Part shown: positions 1 to 6,773 of the stretch, one piece after another
How positions within the stretch are numbered: the stretch's first letter is position 1
Layout of the letters: each line of letters begins with the position of its first letter
Source of the DNA: an uncultured Desulfomonile sp.
Lineage (GTDB): Bacteria > Desulfobacterota > Desulfomonilia > Desulfomonilales > Desulfomonilaceae
Assembly: GCA_903853735.1 (NCBI GenBank)
Contig: CAINUH010000558.1
Span: 1 to 9,483, forward strand
DNA length: 9,483 nucleotides
Direction: 5' to 3'
The notes under the pieces: model-generated
Told to the model about the DNA's origin: nothing
What the model saw: only the letters and a program-made list of their open reading frames with translations
The model's database searches: none
Program-made: the position numbers and the translations under genes

Positions 1-295
1 CGGTAAATGCAACGAGCGCAGTCGTATAAACTGTGTCAATCAGAACTTGCAAGAACGAGAAAGCCTTGAGGTCGGAAACCTTTGGAACGGCCAGAGCGTA
101 CAACAGGCTGAGAACGAATGTATTGCCGAGAATAATGTAGATAGGGGCTGTGGGATCGTAAACAAAAGAGAGACCTGGCGTAAACTGTAGGACAACAGTG
201 AGTAACAGCAGGAAGGAGGTCACAAAAATCCGGATCAGCATGAGCCACTCGACCCGCCTCCTATACTCCGGGCCCTCCCTAGGACCTGGGGGCAC
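1..295 (-). CDS. 5' end of a membrane sensor histidine kinase, PilS/NtrB-like (partial)
   Basis: Only the N-terminal part is present; the reading frame is still open at the left edge. After a short charged segment (EYRRRVEWLM) come three hydrophobic stretches: about 20 residues starting LIRIFVTSFLLLL, then APIYIILGNTFVLSLLYALA, then LIDTVYTTALVAF. The pattern of a basic RRR-x-W-L-x-LR start, paired helices and a QxxxD segment leading into another helix resembles the membrane sensor module of PilS/NtrB-like histidine kinases. Those proteins phosphorylate NtrC-type regulators. No PAS or kinase domain is visible here, so the assignment is tentative. The start is uncertain. GTG at 295 is chosen because the conserved basic segment lies upstream of the first ATG (at 241). 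A TTG at 328 has a GAGGGAG ribosome site but would add an odd hydrophobic leader. The gene follows the acyl-CoA synthetase in the same direction with no visible terminator between them. Confidence 0.5.
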   Translation of the reverse strand, partial: MPPGPREGPEYRRRVEWLMLIRIFVTSFLLLLTVVLQFTPGLSFVYDPTAPIYIILGNTFVLSLLYALAVPKVSDLKAFSFLQVLIDTVYTTALVAFT

Positions 296-378
296 GCCAC
301 TATGTAAAACCGGTATCAGGAAATTCAAATGGACTCCCTCACTATTTCAAGAGCACCCTGAACAACTGGAGCAGACGA

Positions 379-1866
379 TCATTTCCAGCCCGAGGCTTTC
401 CCATGTGTGTCACGTATGATTTCCTTGACGATAATGACTTTACGAGGACACTTATACTTCGACAGGTATTCCTTACAGAATCGAATAATTTCTCTCTCTT
501 CCGGCTTGACACCCTTTTCCGGCACAACCAGAGCATGGATAACCTGGCCTCTCATCAAGTCGTCTACGCCGACCAATGCAACGTCGGCCACGTGGGGGTG
601 CCGGATCAGTATCTCCTCCACCTCTTGGCAATAGACGTTGAATCCAGACGTGATGATAAGATCTTTTTTCAAGCCGGTTAAGGTCAGATAGCCATCTTCG
701 TCCAAACGGCCCAAGTCTCCTGTGTAAAGCCATCCATTGCGGATAACGGTCTTGGTTTCGTTAGGTTTGCCAAAATAACCGAGCATCACGCTTGGACCCT
801 TAACAGCAACCTCTCCATCAACTCCGGAGCCCAATGGTTTTCCTTGCTCGTCATGTATTTCTATGGTGACATCAGGAATTGGTTTTCCGACTGTAGCAGG
901 CTTGTTGGGGATATTGACGTTGTTCCACGATACAACCGGTGACGCCTCCGTGAGGCCATAACCGTGGTAGACGTCTATCCCGTACTTGCCGCAAAACTTT
1001 TCATAAATCTCCATTGATAAATGCGCTCCACCACTTATACCGATTTCTAGGCTGGAAAGGTCTAGATCCCTGCAGGCAGGATGGTAGAGAAGTCCGTAAT
1101 AAACCATTGGCACGAGACCGGTATACGTAATGCGAGCCTTCTGTAGCCAAGGTATGAGCGTGGGGAAATCGACCTTCTCCACGAGAAATACTGTACCTCC
1201 TACCTTGAGGGTCCCCAACAAGTTCACGGAGCAGCCGAAGGCATGGAATAGAGGAATCAAAGCCAGTCCACGACTCTCTGGACCCCTATTGCAGACGTCT
1301 CTCAAGAGGTTCGAATTGGTATCAAGGTTGTGATGGGTCAGGGTGGCGCCCAGTGCTTTACCCAAGAGCCCGGCCGTAAATATGATCACTGCAGGATCAT
1401 CCGCCTTAACGTCTACTGCTGTAAATTTTGCGGAGTTACCGTCTTCTACTGCTTGGAACGTAGTCACGCCCTCAGCCGGTTCCGTGCTGATAACGGCCTT
1501 CAGATAATCGGATCGTTCGCGGATGCTCTGAATCTTGGGTACTTGATCTCCTTTACACATCACTGCCGTAGGCATACAATCGGCCAAATAATGACTCAAC
1601 TCATAGGCCGTGGATACCGGATTGAGAGTCACTGCAATGGCGCCGATCCTCATGATCGCAAAATAGGATGCGACAAATTCCGGCCGGTTCCCCATCAGGG
1701 TTACCACTCGGTCACCCTTCTGAACTCCTGATCTTACCAGGCCGTTAGAAAGCCTATTTATCGAACTTAACAGGTCTGCGTATGAAACAGAGTTGTTTTC
1801 ATAAACAAGGGCGGTATGGCCGGGCATATCCGCCGCAAAGCGATCCACTATCTCACTGAGATTCAT
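379..1866 (-). CDS. AMP-forming acyl-CoA synthetase (AMP-binding enzyme family)
   Basis: A 495-residue member of the ANL superfamily, expected to activate a carboxylic acid with ATP and load it onto coenzyme A in the cytoplasm; the substrate cannot be read from the sequence. Visible motifs are a drifted phosphate loop (TAGLLGKALGA, residues 164-174, then TLTH), the YGLTE adenylate motif (303-307), YTGD (381-384), the hinge region GLKKDLIITSGFNVY (398-412) and a C-terminal DTHGK with the catalytic-type lysine at 490. Two family positions deviate: the PKG lysine of the phosphate loop is replaced by leucine, and the arginine of the usual GRKKD or DRKKD hinge is leucine. The length is slightly short but complete, as the protein ends just after the last motif. 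The ATG start is supported by GGGAG five bases upstream. General fatty or aromatic acid activation is likely; a specific name would be a guess. Confidence 0.9.
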   Translation of the reverse strand: MNLSEIVDRFAADMPGHTALVYENNSVSYADLLSSINRLSNGLVRSGVQKGDRVVTLMGNRPEFVASYFAIMRIGAIAVTLNPVSTAYELSHYLADCMPTAVMCKGDQVPKIQSIRERSDYLKAVISTEPAEGVTTFQAVEDGNSAKFTAVDVKADDPAVIIFTAGLLGKALGATLTHHNLDTNSNLLRDVCNRGPESRGLALIPLFHAFGCSVNLLGTLKVGGTVFLVEKVDFPTLIPWLQKARITYTGLVPMVYYGLLYHPACRDLDLSSLEIGISGGAHLSMEIYEKFCGKYGIDVYHGYGLTEASPVVSWNNVNIPNKPATVGKPIPDVTIEIHDEQGKPLGSGVDGEVAVKGPSVMLGYFGKPNETKTVIRNGWLYTGDLGRLDEDGYLTLTGLKKDLIITSGFNVYCQEVEEILIRHPHVADVALVGVDDLMRGQVIHALVVPEKGVKPEEREIIRFCKEYLSKYKCPRKVIIVKEIIRDTHGKASGWK

Positions 1867-2262
1867 TCTGACTCCCGCGTGTTATAATCTGAACTTGTAC
1901 CAGGCTGCGTTCAACTGATTAAATTAGGCTGAAATGTTTTGGTCTCCCGTTAACGACCGATCGTAGGCACGTTTGATCGTTCTATCGGAAAGAAACGTTC
2001 TTGGGGAAAAGTCCGTTACATTCTACCACGCCAAGACCCGGACCCCTTGTCTTTCCACAAAATCGGCCCCTGCCGGTTAACTAGTCCGGAGAAACCACGA
2101 CCAAGGCATACATTTCCCGCCTATTTTCCTTGTGTGAAGGCAAATTGGTGCATATCATATTAGCATTCTGCCGGGGTCGAATCAATTAGCTTTTGCCGTT
2201 GTCACTCAAAACCGTTGCACAGCCGTAAGATCATGTGATACAGTCCTAAGCAAGGAATCAAG
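1867..2262. other. Intergenic region between divergent genes, no gene seen
   Basis: This gap of about 400 bases separates the leftward acyl-CoA synthetase from the rightward secreted-protein gene, so it should hold promoters for both. On the plus strand a candidate sigma-70 pair is described separately (2130-2158). On the minus strand a TTGAAC box near 1912 has no well-spaced -10 partner, so I do not call a promoter for the synthetase. I see no convincing ORF, RNA gene or terminator here. Short ACGATC direct repeats around 1965-1980 (minus-strand reading) are too weak to name as operators. Confidence 0.5.
2130..2158 (+). promoter_or_regulatory. Candidate sigma-70 promoter for the small Cys-rich secreted protein
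   Basis: TTGTGT (2130-2135) and TATCAT (2153-2158) are separated by 17 bases. The -10 box matches consensus at five of six positions; the -35 box is weak, at three of six. It would give a leader of roughly 100 bases before the ATG at 2263. This is position and pattern evidence only. Confidence 0.3.
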
Positions 2263-2559
2263 ATGGGGCAAAACATGGGAATAGTAGCCAGGATGATTAT
2301 TGTTTCAGGTGCGCTGCTGCTGAGTTCCGGGTCATTTTTCCCAGTATTCGCAGAACAGGTCTGGACCAAATGTCACATAACCTGTCGCTGTCTGAATGAT
2401 AACAGCGTGGGTAATTTCGCTTTCGATATACCCGTGGACCGCTCCCCCGACATAGGTTTCGAAGCGGACCTCACCTGCAAGAGTTACGGCCATCGTGTGT
2501 GCTACGATGGGTGCAACGGACTGAAATTCTCTTACACCTACCAAGTTACCAGCCCTTAG
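2263..2559 (+). CDS. Small secreted six-cysteine protein of unknown function
   Basis: A 98-residue protein that I do not recognise. Residues 1-30 form a classical Sec signal peptide: arginine at position 10, a hydrophobic core IIVSGALLL, and a likely signal peptidase I site after PVFA. The mature part of about 68 residues holds six cysteines in two clusters: C37, C41 and C43 (CHITCRC), and C72, C80 and C84. An even number of cysteines in an exported protein fits three disulfides; a bound metal or cofactor is another possibility. There is no CxxCH, so it is not a c-type cytochrome. The start is supported by AAGGA six bases before the ATG; a second in-frame ATG at 2275 would also leave a usable signal peptide. 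The gene stands alone and is convergent with the leftward group on its right. Confidence 0.75.
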   Translation: MGQNMGIVARMIIVSGALLLSSGSFFPVFAEQVWTKCHITCRCLNDNSVGNFAFDIPVDRSPDIGFEADLTCKSYGHRVCYDGCNGLKFSYTYQVTSP

Positions 2560-2608
2560 AGTGATTGCAAAAATCCTTGTCCGTTTGAGCACGTTAGATG
2601 TTGGCTAC

Positions 2609-2661
2609 CATTCCCCTGGATTCCGGCTTTCGCTGGAATGACCAAGAAGGGTGGGGGAATG
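2609..2661. repeat. Dispersed palindromic repeat element (VIPAKAGIQ type)
   Basis: Two nested inverted repeats are visible. The outer arms are CATTCCCC (2609-2616) and GGGGAATG (2654-2661). Inside is a hairpin with ATTCCGGC (2620-2627), a TTTC loop and GCTGGAAT (2632-2639), one pair being a G-T wobble. Read on the minus strand, the element encodes the peptide VIPAKAGIQ, the familiar spurious translation of a palindrome dispersed in many proteobacterial genomes. It lies 49 bases after the stop of the secreted-protein gene, between convergent genes. There is no T tract, so it is not a standard terminator, but it could still protect or end transcripts. Confidence 0.75.
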
Positions 2662-2772
2662 ACAGGAAAAGATGTGGCATCCAGTTTAATAGGGTATGTT
2701 TTGCAGCCGCACATCAATCCTGATTCGGTCAAGAATTTCGGCAACTAGTATAGCCTGCGCGGAGCATGGATT

Positions 2773-2958
2773 CTACTGTGTATCGGAGTCCTTTTTCTTG
2801 TCGCCGCGAAAGATCAGGAGCGCTGCTAGCGCCAAGAGAACAGTTCCAATTGCTGTTTCAATAGTTCGGCCGCTCAGGTAAAGCATCACCAAGGACATGG
2901 CTGCTATCAACAGGACGAGTACTGCAAACTCGTTGCTCGTGAAAATTTTCCGTAACAT
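2773..2958 (-). CDS. Small membrane protein with two predicted helices, unknown function
   Basis: A 61-residue protein not recognised as a named family. It has a short basic start (MLRKIF), a first membrane helix at about residues 11-29, a short turn (SGRTIE), a second helix at about 34-50, and a charged tail rich in lysine and aspartate (RGDKKKDSD). Both termini probably face the cytoplasm. It lies 38 bases downstream of the TPR gene in the same direction, so cotranscription is likely. The ribosome site is weak (GAAGG about 11 bases before the ATG), which fits translation following the upstream gene. A small hairpin (CCTTC and GAAGG arms) lies in the spacer. The helix pattern and its survival as an ORF support a real gene; a holin-like protein is possible by size only. 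Confidence 0.6.
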   Translation of the reverse strand: MLRKIFTSNEFAVLVLLIAAMSLVMLYLSGRTIETAIGTVLLALAALLIFRGDKKKDSDTQ

Positions 2959-2996
2959 AAAGCAGCGACCCTTCGGCGTAAGAAGGAGGGGTAACT

Positions 2997-5558
2997 TTAA
3001 TTCTGCGAAAGGTTTCCGGCTATCTTGGCTTTTCTCATAATATTTATGTAACCGGAATAATCAAGATTTCTTAAGATTTCAAGAGCTTGCGCGTAATGGT
3101 CATGCGCTAACTGCTCTTTGCCCATTTTCTCGAAAACGCGGGCTCTGTTTACCAGCATGGATGCTGAAGACCGTTCGTAATAGGACAGCGCATCCGAATT
3201 ACGTTCAGCCTTGTCAAAAGTCCTTCCAATGCCGAATAGTGCCTGAGTTTCACCTAGAGTATCTCCTTCAGCGCGTGCTTTCCAGAGCAATTTGAAAGCA
3301 TCGAGGATCGCCCGAGCATCGAGACCAAGAGCAGCAGCTATTTTTCTTGATCGCTGTTCCAGATTGCTTACCAGCCTTCGATCGCCGGATTCGGAGACAG
3401 CCATGGCTCGAGTGTAGTCTTCCAAAGCTTCGGCAGAATGTCCAAGAATTTCTCTAACAGAGCCTCTCATTTGCAGGGGCCGTTCAATCTGTTTATACAG
3501 CAAATGCTTTTCCCTCAGGGCCAGAGCCGCAGAAACACTGTGCAGGGCCTTATCAAAATTACGGCGCTGGACGAATCGCTCCGACAGTCGTTCCAAAACA
3601 ACTATCATCTGCTGTTCATCATTTTTTTTTCTCAATTCCTTGAGTTCCGCGAGATCTCGTCGCAGGACTTTTTCGTAAGAGTCCTTGTCTCCGGTTTCAA
3701 GGATTCCGGGACTACTCTGACTACCGCGCCCGGCAAGCTTCTCGAGTGAACTATGCTTCCCCGCAGGAGAAGACTCCACCCCGGCAATTCTTACCTTGCC
3801 GGCGTTGCTATCGCCAGGCTGAGCATTAGCGTCGACGAGCCTCCCCACTTTAGAAAATTCTCCGGCCCCGGTGAATACTCTTTGCCGGGGAGATTGTAAC
3901 ACCGCTCCAGAATTGGATACGGAATTGCGGGCGGGCGGCAATGAGACATCGCTTGGCGAGTCTCTTAAGATCTTTACCGGCTCATTACGGGTCACTCTCA
4001 CGGATTCGATTTTGTCAACCGATTGAGGCTTTGATTTGTTTGCTATTTCGGGTCGAGGTTCAATTTGATTTTCGTCCAAGGAGGGGGGCTGAGTTTCCCG
4101 TCGCGATGGGAAAGCCGCATCTTGCCGGCCTTTAACAGCAGTATGCTGCTTTCCGGGGTTGGATGTTGTTTCGCCGGCTGACGGTTGAGCGTTTTGGTTT
4201 GTCGAAGTCGCGTCACTCTGAGTCCGACGATCAACGGGCAGCTTGGTCTTTTCGGGGACCGACCTTCCCTCGGCCATATCCCCTATTGCTACGCCAAGCA
4301 GTTGATGGCCCTCTAAGACAGCCCTCTCTCTTGCCTTAGAAAACAACAAAGACGCTTTTTCCTTCCTTCCTGCCTGCTGGTGGAGAACCGCCAGTTCAAT
4401 GAATGCAAGAATCGCCTGGTCGCCCGCTTTTAGACTTTCAAAGAGCCTTAGAGCTTCCCCAAAATAGGCCTCAGCTCTAACATGATCTCCCATCTTTGAG
4501 TGGATACGACCGATTTCCATATCGCTCCACGCTACTGCGAATACATTCTTGTTTCTTCGCTCCAACAGCCGTGTGTCTTCAAATCTCACCAGGGCTTTGG
4601 CTTTTTCAGATTTATCCAAAAATTGAAGCCCCTGTCGATAAATTTCCGCTGAAGCAGGTGCGAGCTTTTCCGTGGCTTTTGTCCGACTGACCCTGTCGAG
4701 CGCTTCCACTGTGGCCATGGCAGCTTTCTCCGATTCAGGAGCAGTTTTTCTGGGGGCAATCGTCATTTCGGGAAAGGGCTTGGCACGAGCTATCTCTCTG
4801 ATTTGACCTGGTCTCTTTTCATGTTGCTGACCAAGTCGCGACCCCTCTTCGAAACCAGGCCTCATATTATCTCCGAGACCTGACGAGATTGTAGCGGGAG
4901 ATGTTTTCGAGCTTGCCGTGTCTTTTTCCAAAGCGGCAATTTTTGTTTCGATGATCTCTTTCGTCTGATTCTCGTTGACGAGCCCACGAGCAAGCTGGTA
5001 AGTCTTCAAGGCTCTTTCTTTCTCTCCGGTTTTCTCAAGGGATTCAGCCATGAAAACGAAAGAGCGATAATCAAGTGGCCGATAGGAAAACGCCTTGTCA
5101 AAATCCTTTATGGCTGCAAGGTGATCACCCTGCTTGGCGCGGGTCAGCCCTATATTCGTATAAATTTTTGATTGTAAACCGCCGTGCTTCAAGGCTTCTG
5201 AAAAATCAAGAATCGCCTTATCATATAAACCCTGCTCCACATAAACCAAACCCCTGTTATTGAGTGCCTGAGTATAGCCCGGCTTTAGTTCAATTGCCTT
5301 ACTGTAATCGGACAAAGCAGATTCCAGGTTTCCGCATCTCTTGTAAGCGACCCCCCTGTCATTGTAAGAGCGATGGTCATGAGGATTATCTGCAATGGCT
5401 TGGGTCAAAAGGTCTACCGCCTTTTGGGCGTCCCCCGCAGTAAGCGCTGAAATGCCGGCCTGATAAGGGTTCAGTTCTTCCCTGCTCGCCGCATATCCCT
5501 GCAAGGACACCCCTACTAACAAAAGCGATAGGAGGAAAACCGCCTGCACGCGTTTCAT
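2997..5558 (-). CDS. Exported tetratricopeptide-repeat protein with long disordered middle
   Basis: An 853-residue protein. Residues 1-23 are a Sec signal peptide (KR start, core AVFLLSLLLVGV, probable cleavage after GYA), so the protein acts in the periplasm or is anchored outside the cytoplasm. Three helical-repeat blocks follow: at least five clear TPRs at about 31-200 (for example NDRGVAYKRCGNLESALSDY), a second block at about 303-430, and a third at about 626-830. Between them, and especially at about 435-620, the chain is rich in Ser, Pro, Gln, Asn and charged residues and looks disordered. TPRs are protein-binding scaffolds, so a role in assembling an envelope complex is likely, but the partner is unknown and no enzyme domain is seen. 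The ATG is preceded by GAGAGG at about eight bases. The 61-residue membrane protein follows directly. Confidence 0.85.
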   Translation of the reverse strand: MKRVQAVFLLSLLLVGVSLQGYAASREELNPYQAGISALTAGDAQKAVDLLTQAIADNPHDHRSYNDRGVAYKRCGNLESALSDYSKAIELKPGYTQALNNRGLVYVEQGLYDKAILDFSEALKHGGLQSKIYTNIGLTRAKQGDHLAAIKDFDKAFSYRPLDYRSFVFMAESLEKTGEKERALKTYQLARGLVNENQTKEIIETKIAALEKDTASSKTSPATISSGLGDNMRPGFEEGSRLGQQHEKRPGQIREIARAKPFPEMTIAPRKTAPESEKAAMATVEALDRVSRTKATEKLAPASAEIYRQGLQFLDKSEKAKALVRFEDTRLLERRNKNVFAVAWSDMEIGRIHSKMGDHVRAEAYFGEALRLFESLKAGDQAILAFIELAVLHQQAGRKEKASLLFSKARERAVLEGHQLLGVAIGDMAEGRSVPEKTKLPVDRRTQSDATSTNQNAQPSAGETTSNPGKQHTAVKGRQDAAFPSRRETQPPSLDENQIEPRPEIANKSKPQSVDKIESVRVTRNEPVKILRDSPSDVSLPPARNSVSNSGAVLQSPRQRVFTGAGEFSKVGRLVDANAQPGDSNAGKVRIAGVESSPAGKHSSLEKLAGRGSQSSPGILETGDKDSYEKVLRRDLAELKELRKKNDEQQMIVVLERLSERFVQRRNFDKALHSVSAALALREKHLLYKQIERPLQMRGSVREILGHSAEALEDYTRAMAVSESGDRRLVSNLEQRSRKIAAALGLDARAILDAFKLLWKARAEGDTLGETQALFGIGRTFDKAERNSDALSYYERSSASMLVNRARVFEKMGKEQLAHDHYAQALEILRNLDYSGYINIMRKAKIAGNLSQN

Positions 5559-5683
5559 TTGCCTACCCTCTCACCGGACCGTGATTCTAGGTTTAATGGC
5601 GACGGCCCGAAATTTAACGGAAGAAGCTGCTGATTGCTCCATTCCAACAAAAAAGTTGATTTCAATGGACTAACCACATTCTT

Positions 5684-5719
5684 AAAAATGATGCTGTCCG
5701 ACATGCCACCGGCATGGAC
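5684..5719 (-). terminator. Weak terminator-like hairpin after the 88-residue protein gene
   Basis: The arms CATGCC (5702-5707) and GGCATG (5711-5716) enclose a three-base loop. The stem can be extended by three more pairs (GTC 5696-5698 with GAC 5717-5719) past a small bulge. On the minus-strand transcript a run of five U follows about seven bases later (5688-5684). The hairpin starts 31 bases after the stop of the 88-residue gene and lies before the TPR gene. It could be a leaky terminator or attenuator between them; the gap before the U run makes it weak. Confidence 0.35.
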
Positions 5720-5749
5720 TGCAAATCCAATCTTAGCAATACCTGTCCT

Positions 5750-6016
5750 TCACGGAGTCTTCTTGTCTAAACCGAACTGGCTCAAGACATCCCTGACGAA
5801 CATGGCTACTTCGTCTATTATTGCAGGATATTTTTCCACAAAAGTGGCGTTCTGGATCGCCTTGTAAAGACTGGGAGCAGATTGACCGCCGGCCTTGGGT
5901 TCGGGTTGTGCGGAAGCTGGAACATCGTAACGCTCGTAACCCACGGCCACAGCCGTTGAAGCTCCCACAAAGGAACTGATGAGGAGTACTGCAAGAAGGG
6001 TTGCAGCAATTTTCAT
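5750..6016 (-). CDS. Small secreted protein of unknown function
   Basis: An 88-residue protein that I do not recognise. Residues 1-24 form a signal peptide (MKIAATLLAVLLISSFVG core, cleavage expected after STAVA). The mature part of about 64 residues begins VGYERYDVPASAQ, has a Pro/Ala/Gln/Gly-rich linker to about residue 48, then a probable helical segment (YPAIIDEVAMFVRDVLSQFG) and a basic tail. It has no cysteine after the signal, so it is not a lipoprotein. The start is secure: GGAGG lies seven bases before the ATG, and a good extended -10 promoter lies just upstream. This suggests high expression. The next gene downstream, 191 bases away, encodes the exported TPR protein, so both products go to the envelope. 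A functional link between them is inference. Confidence 0.8.
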   Translation of the reverse strand: MKIAATLLAVLLISSFVGASTAVAVGYERYDVPASAQPEPKAGGQSAPSLYKAIQNATFVEKYPAIIDEVAMFVRDVLSQFGLDKKTP

Positions 6017-6063
6017 AATTCAACCTCCATAGATCAATTCAGATAACCAAAGGTAACAGCTTA

Positions 6064-6091
6064 ATTATAGCACGATTCAGACAAATAACAA
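6064..6091 (-). promoter_or_regulatory. Strong extended -10 promoter for the 88-residue secreted protein
   Basis: On the minus strand TTGTTA (6086-6091) and a perfect TATAAT (6064-6069) are 16 bases apart. The -10 box is preceded directly by TGC, giving the extended -10 form TGCTATAAT. Transcription would start near 6057, leaving a leader of about 40 bases with a GGAGG ribosome site. This is the best sigma-70 match in the window. Confidence 0.7.
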
Positions 6092-6362
6092 AGTCTATGC
6101 ATCTGGTTTAGTCCCAAAATATGTGAAATCACTAATATCGTTTGTAGATAGTCCAGCCAGGGCACGCGGCATGGCTCTCTCGCAACCAAAGGCAAGGCTT
6201 GGCTCTCCACACATACCGGCTACCAGCCAAGGTTCGGTCCTTGAGGTGGAAATCGGACACCGTGAATCAGTTTTAAACTATTTTGGCATTTCAAAAAAAA
6301 AGACTCTGCAACCTTTGTGAATATCGCGCATCCAAGTAAGTACAAAACGGAGGCTTAAACGT
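6092..6362. other. Leader/intergenic region ahead of the ATPase operon, with inverted repeats
   Basis: The stretch between the divergent promoter at 6064-6091 and the 131-residue gene has no convincing gene. An open frame at 6123-6320 lacks a ribosome site and resembles no protein. A seven-base inverted repeat, CTTGGCT (6198-6204) and AGCCAAG (6225-6231), encloses a 20-base loop. A CCAA at 6186-6189 could pair with the same TTGG instead, so two alternative hairpins are possible. A run of nine A lies at 6293-6301. I could not find a good sigma-70 or sigma-54 promoter for the rightward genes, although one must lie here or further left. Confidence 0.4.
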
Positions 6363-6758
6363 GTGTCACTGAACCAATTGAGAAGGAGCATAGTGGTGAA
6401 GAACATAAGAGACATAATGAGGGACGAAAAAGTGGCCAGGATCATTGACTGGGATTTGCACCCTTTTGACGCGGTGACAAGATACTTGGAATGGGGCTCA
6501 AACTGGTCACGCGGCCTTAATCATGCCAAGTCCTGTAACGAGGAAAGCGCATATTTCAAGATAAATGCGGTGTCCAAACCGGCAAAACTGGTTCTTGTCA
6601 GACAAAGTCATAGTGATTACGAGATATTAACCGACGTAGAAGCGCCCCAGAACTTGATCGATGATTCTGTTGCCTTTTTCGCCTGTAATAATGCCGCATG
6701 TGGAATTACTGAAGAATTGAAAACCTGGCTCAAGATGGAAGCGTTTAAGACAATTTGA
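6363..6758 (+). CDS. Cytoplasmic protein of unknown family, upstream partner of the CDC48-type ATPase
   Basis: A protein of 131 residues (120 if the later start is used) that I cannot assign. It has no signal peptide or membrane segment. Visible parts are a charged helical start (KNIRDIMRDEKVARIIDWD), an aromatic-rich stretch (RYLEWGSNW), a probable beta region (KLVLVRQSHSDYEILTDVEA) and an end with two cysteines four residues apart (FFACNNAACGI) before a short helix (EELKTWLKME). C58 is a third cysteine. The ATPase gene begins 15 bases after its stop, so the two are almost certainly cotranscribed and may work together as adaptor or substrate and unfoldase; that role is inference. The start is ambiguous. 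GTG at 6363 has GGAGG nine bases upstream. The in-frame GTG at 6396 has AAGGAG seven bases upstream and begins the part that looks most protein-like. Confidence 0.8.
   Translation: MSLNQLRRSIVVKNIRDIMRDEKVARIIDWDLHPFDAVTRYLEWGSNWSRGLNHAKSCNEESAYFKINAVSKPAKLVLVRQSHSDYEILTDVEAPQNLIDDSVAFFACNNAACGITEELKTWLKMEAFKTI
6383..6388 (+). promoter_or_regulatory. Internal ribosome binding site that may set the start of the 131-residue protein
   Basis: AAGGAG stands seven bases before an in-frame GTG at 6396 (codon 12 of the longer reading) and four bases before another GTG at 6393. Its spacing is slightly better than that of the GGAGG (6349-6353) serving GTG 6363. Either start could be used. Confidence 0.45.
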
Positions 6759-6773
6759 CTAAAGGGGGCCTAA

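Noticed and set aside
1330..1731. Open frame of 133 codons on the plus strand
   Set aside because: It is antisense to the acyl-CoA synthetase across its conserved motifs and has no recognisable protein features.
2556..2744. Open frame of 62 codons on the minus strand
   Set aside because: Its only recognisable part, VIPAKAGIQ, is the known spurious translation of the dispersed palindrome.
6150..6240. Possible c-di-GMP (GEMM) or cobalamin riboswitch
   Set aside because: GGC- and GCAA-rich segments look suggestive, but the conserved core strings of these classes and their order are not present.
6285..6312. Possible sigma-54 promoter (TTGGCA ... TGCA)
   Set aside because: The GG and GC elements are about 21 bases apart instead of the required 10.
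6123..6320. Open frame of 65 codons in the intergenic region
   Set aside because: It has no ribosome site, mixed composition, no domain-like pattern, and overlaps the inverted repeats.
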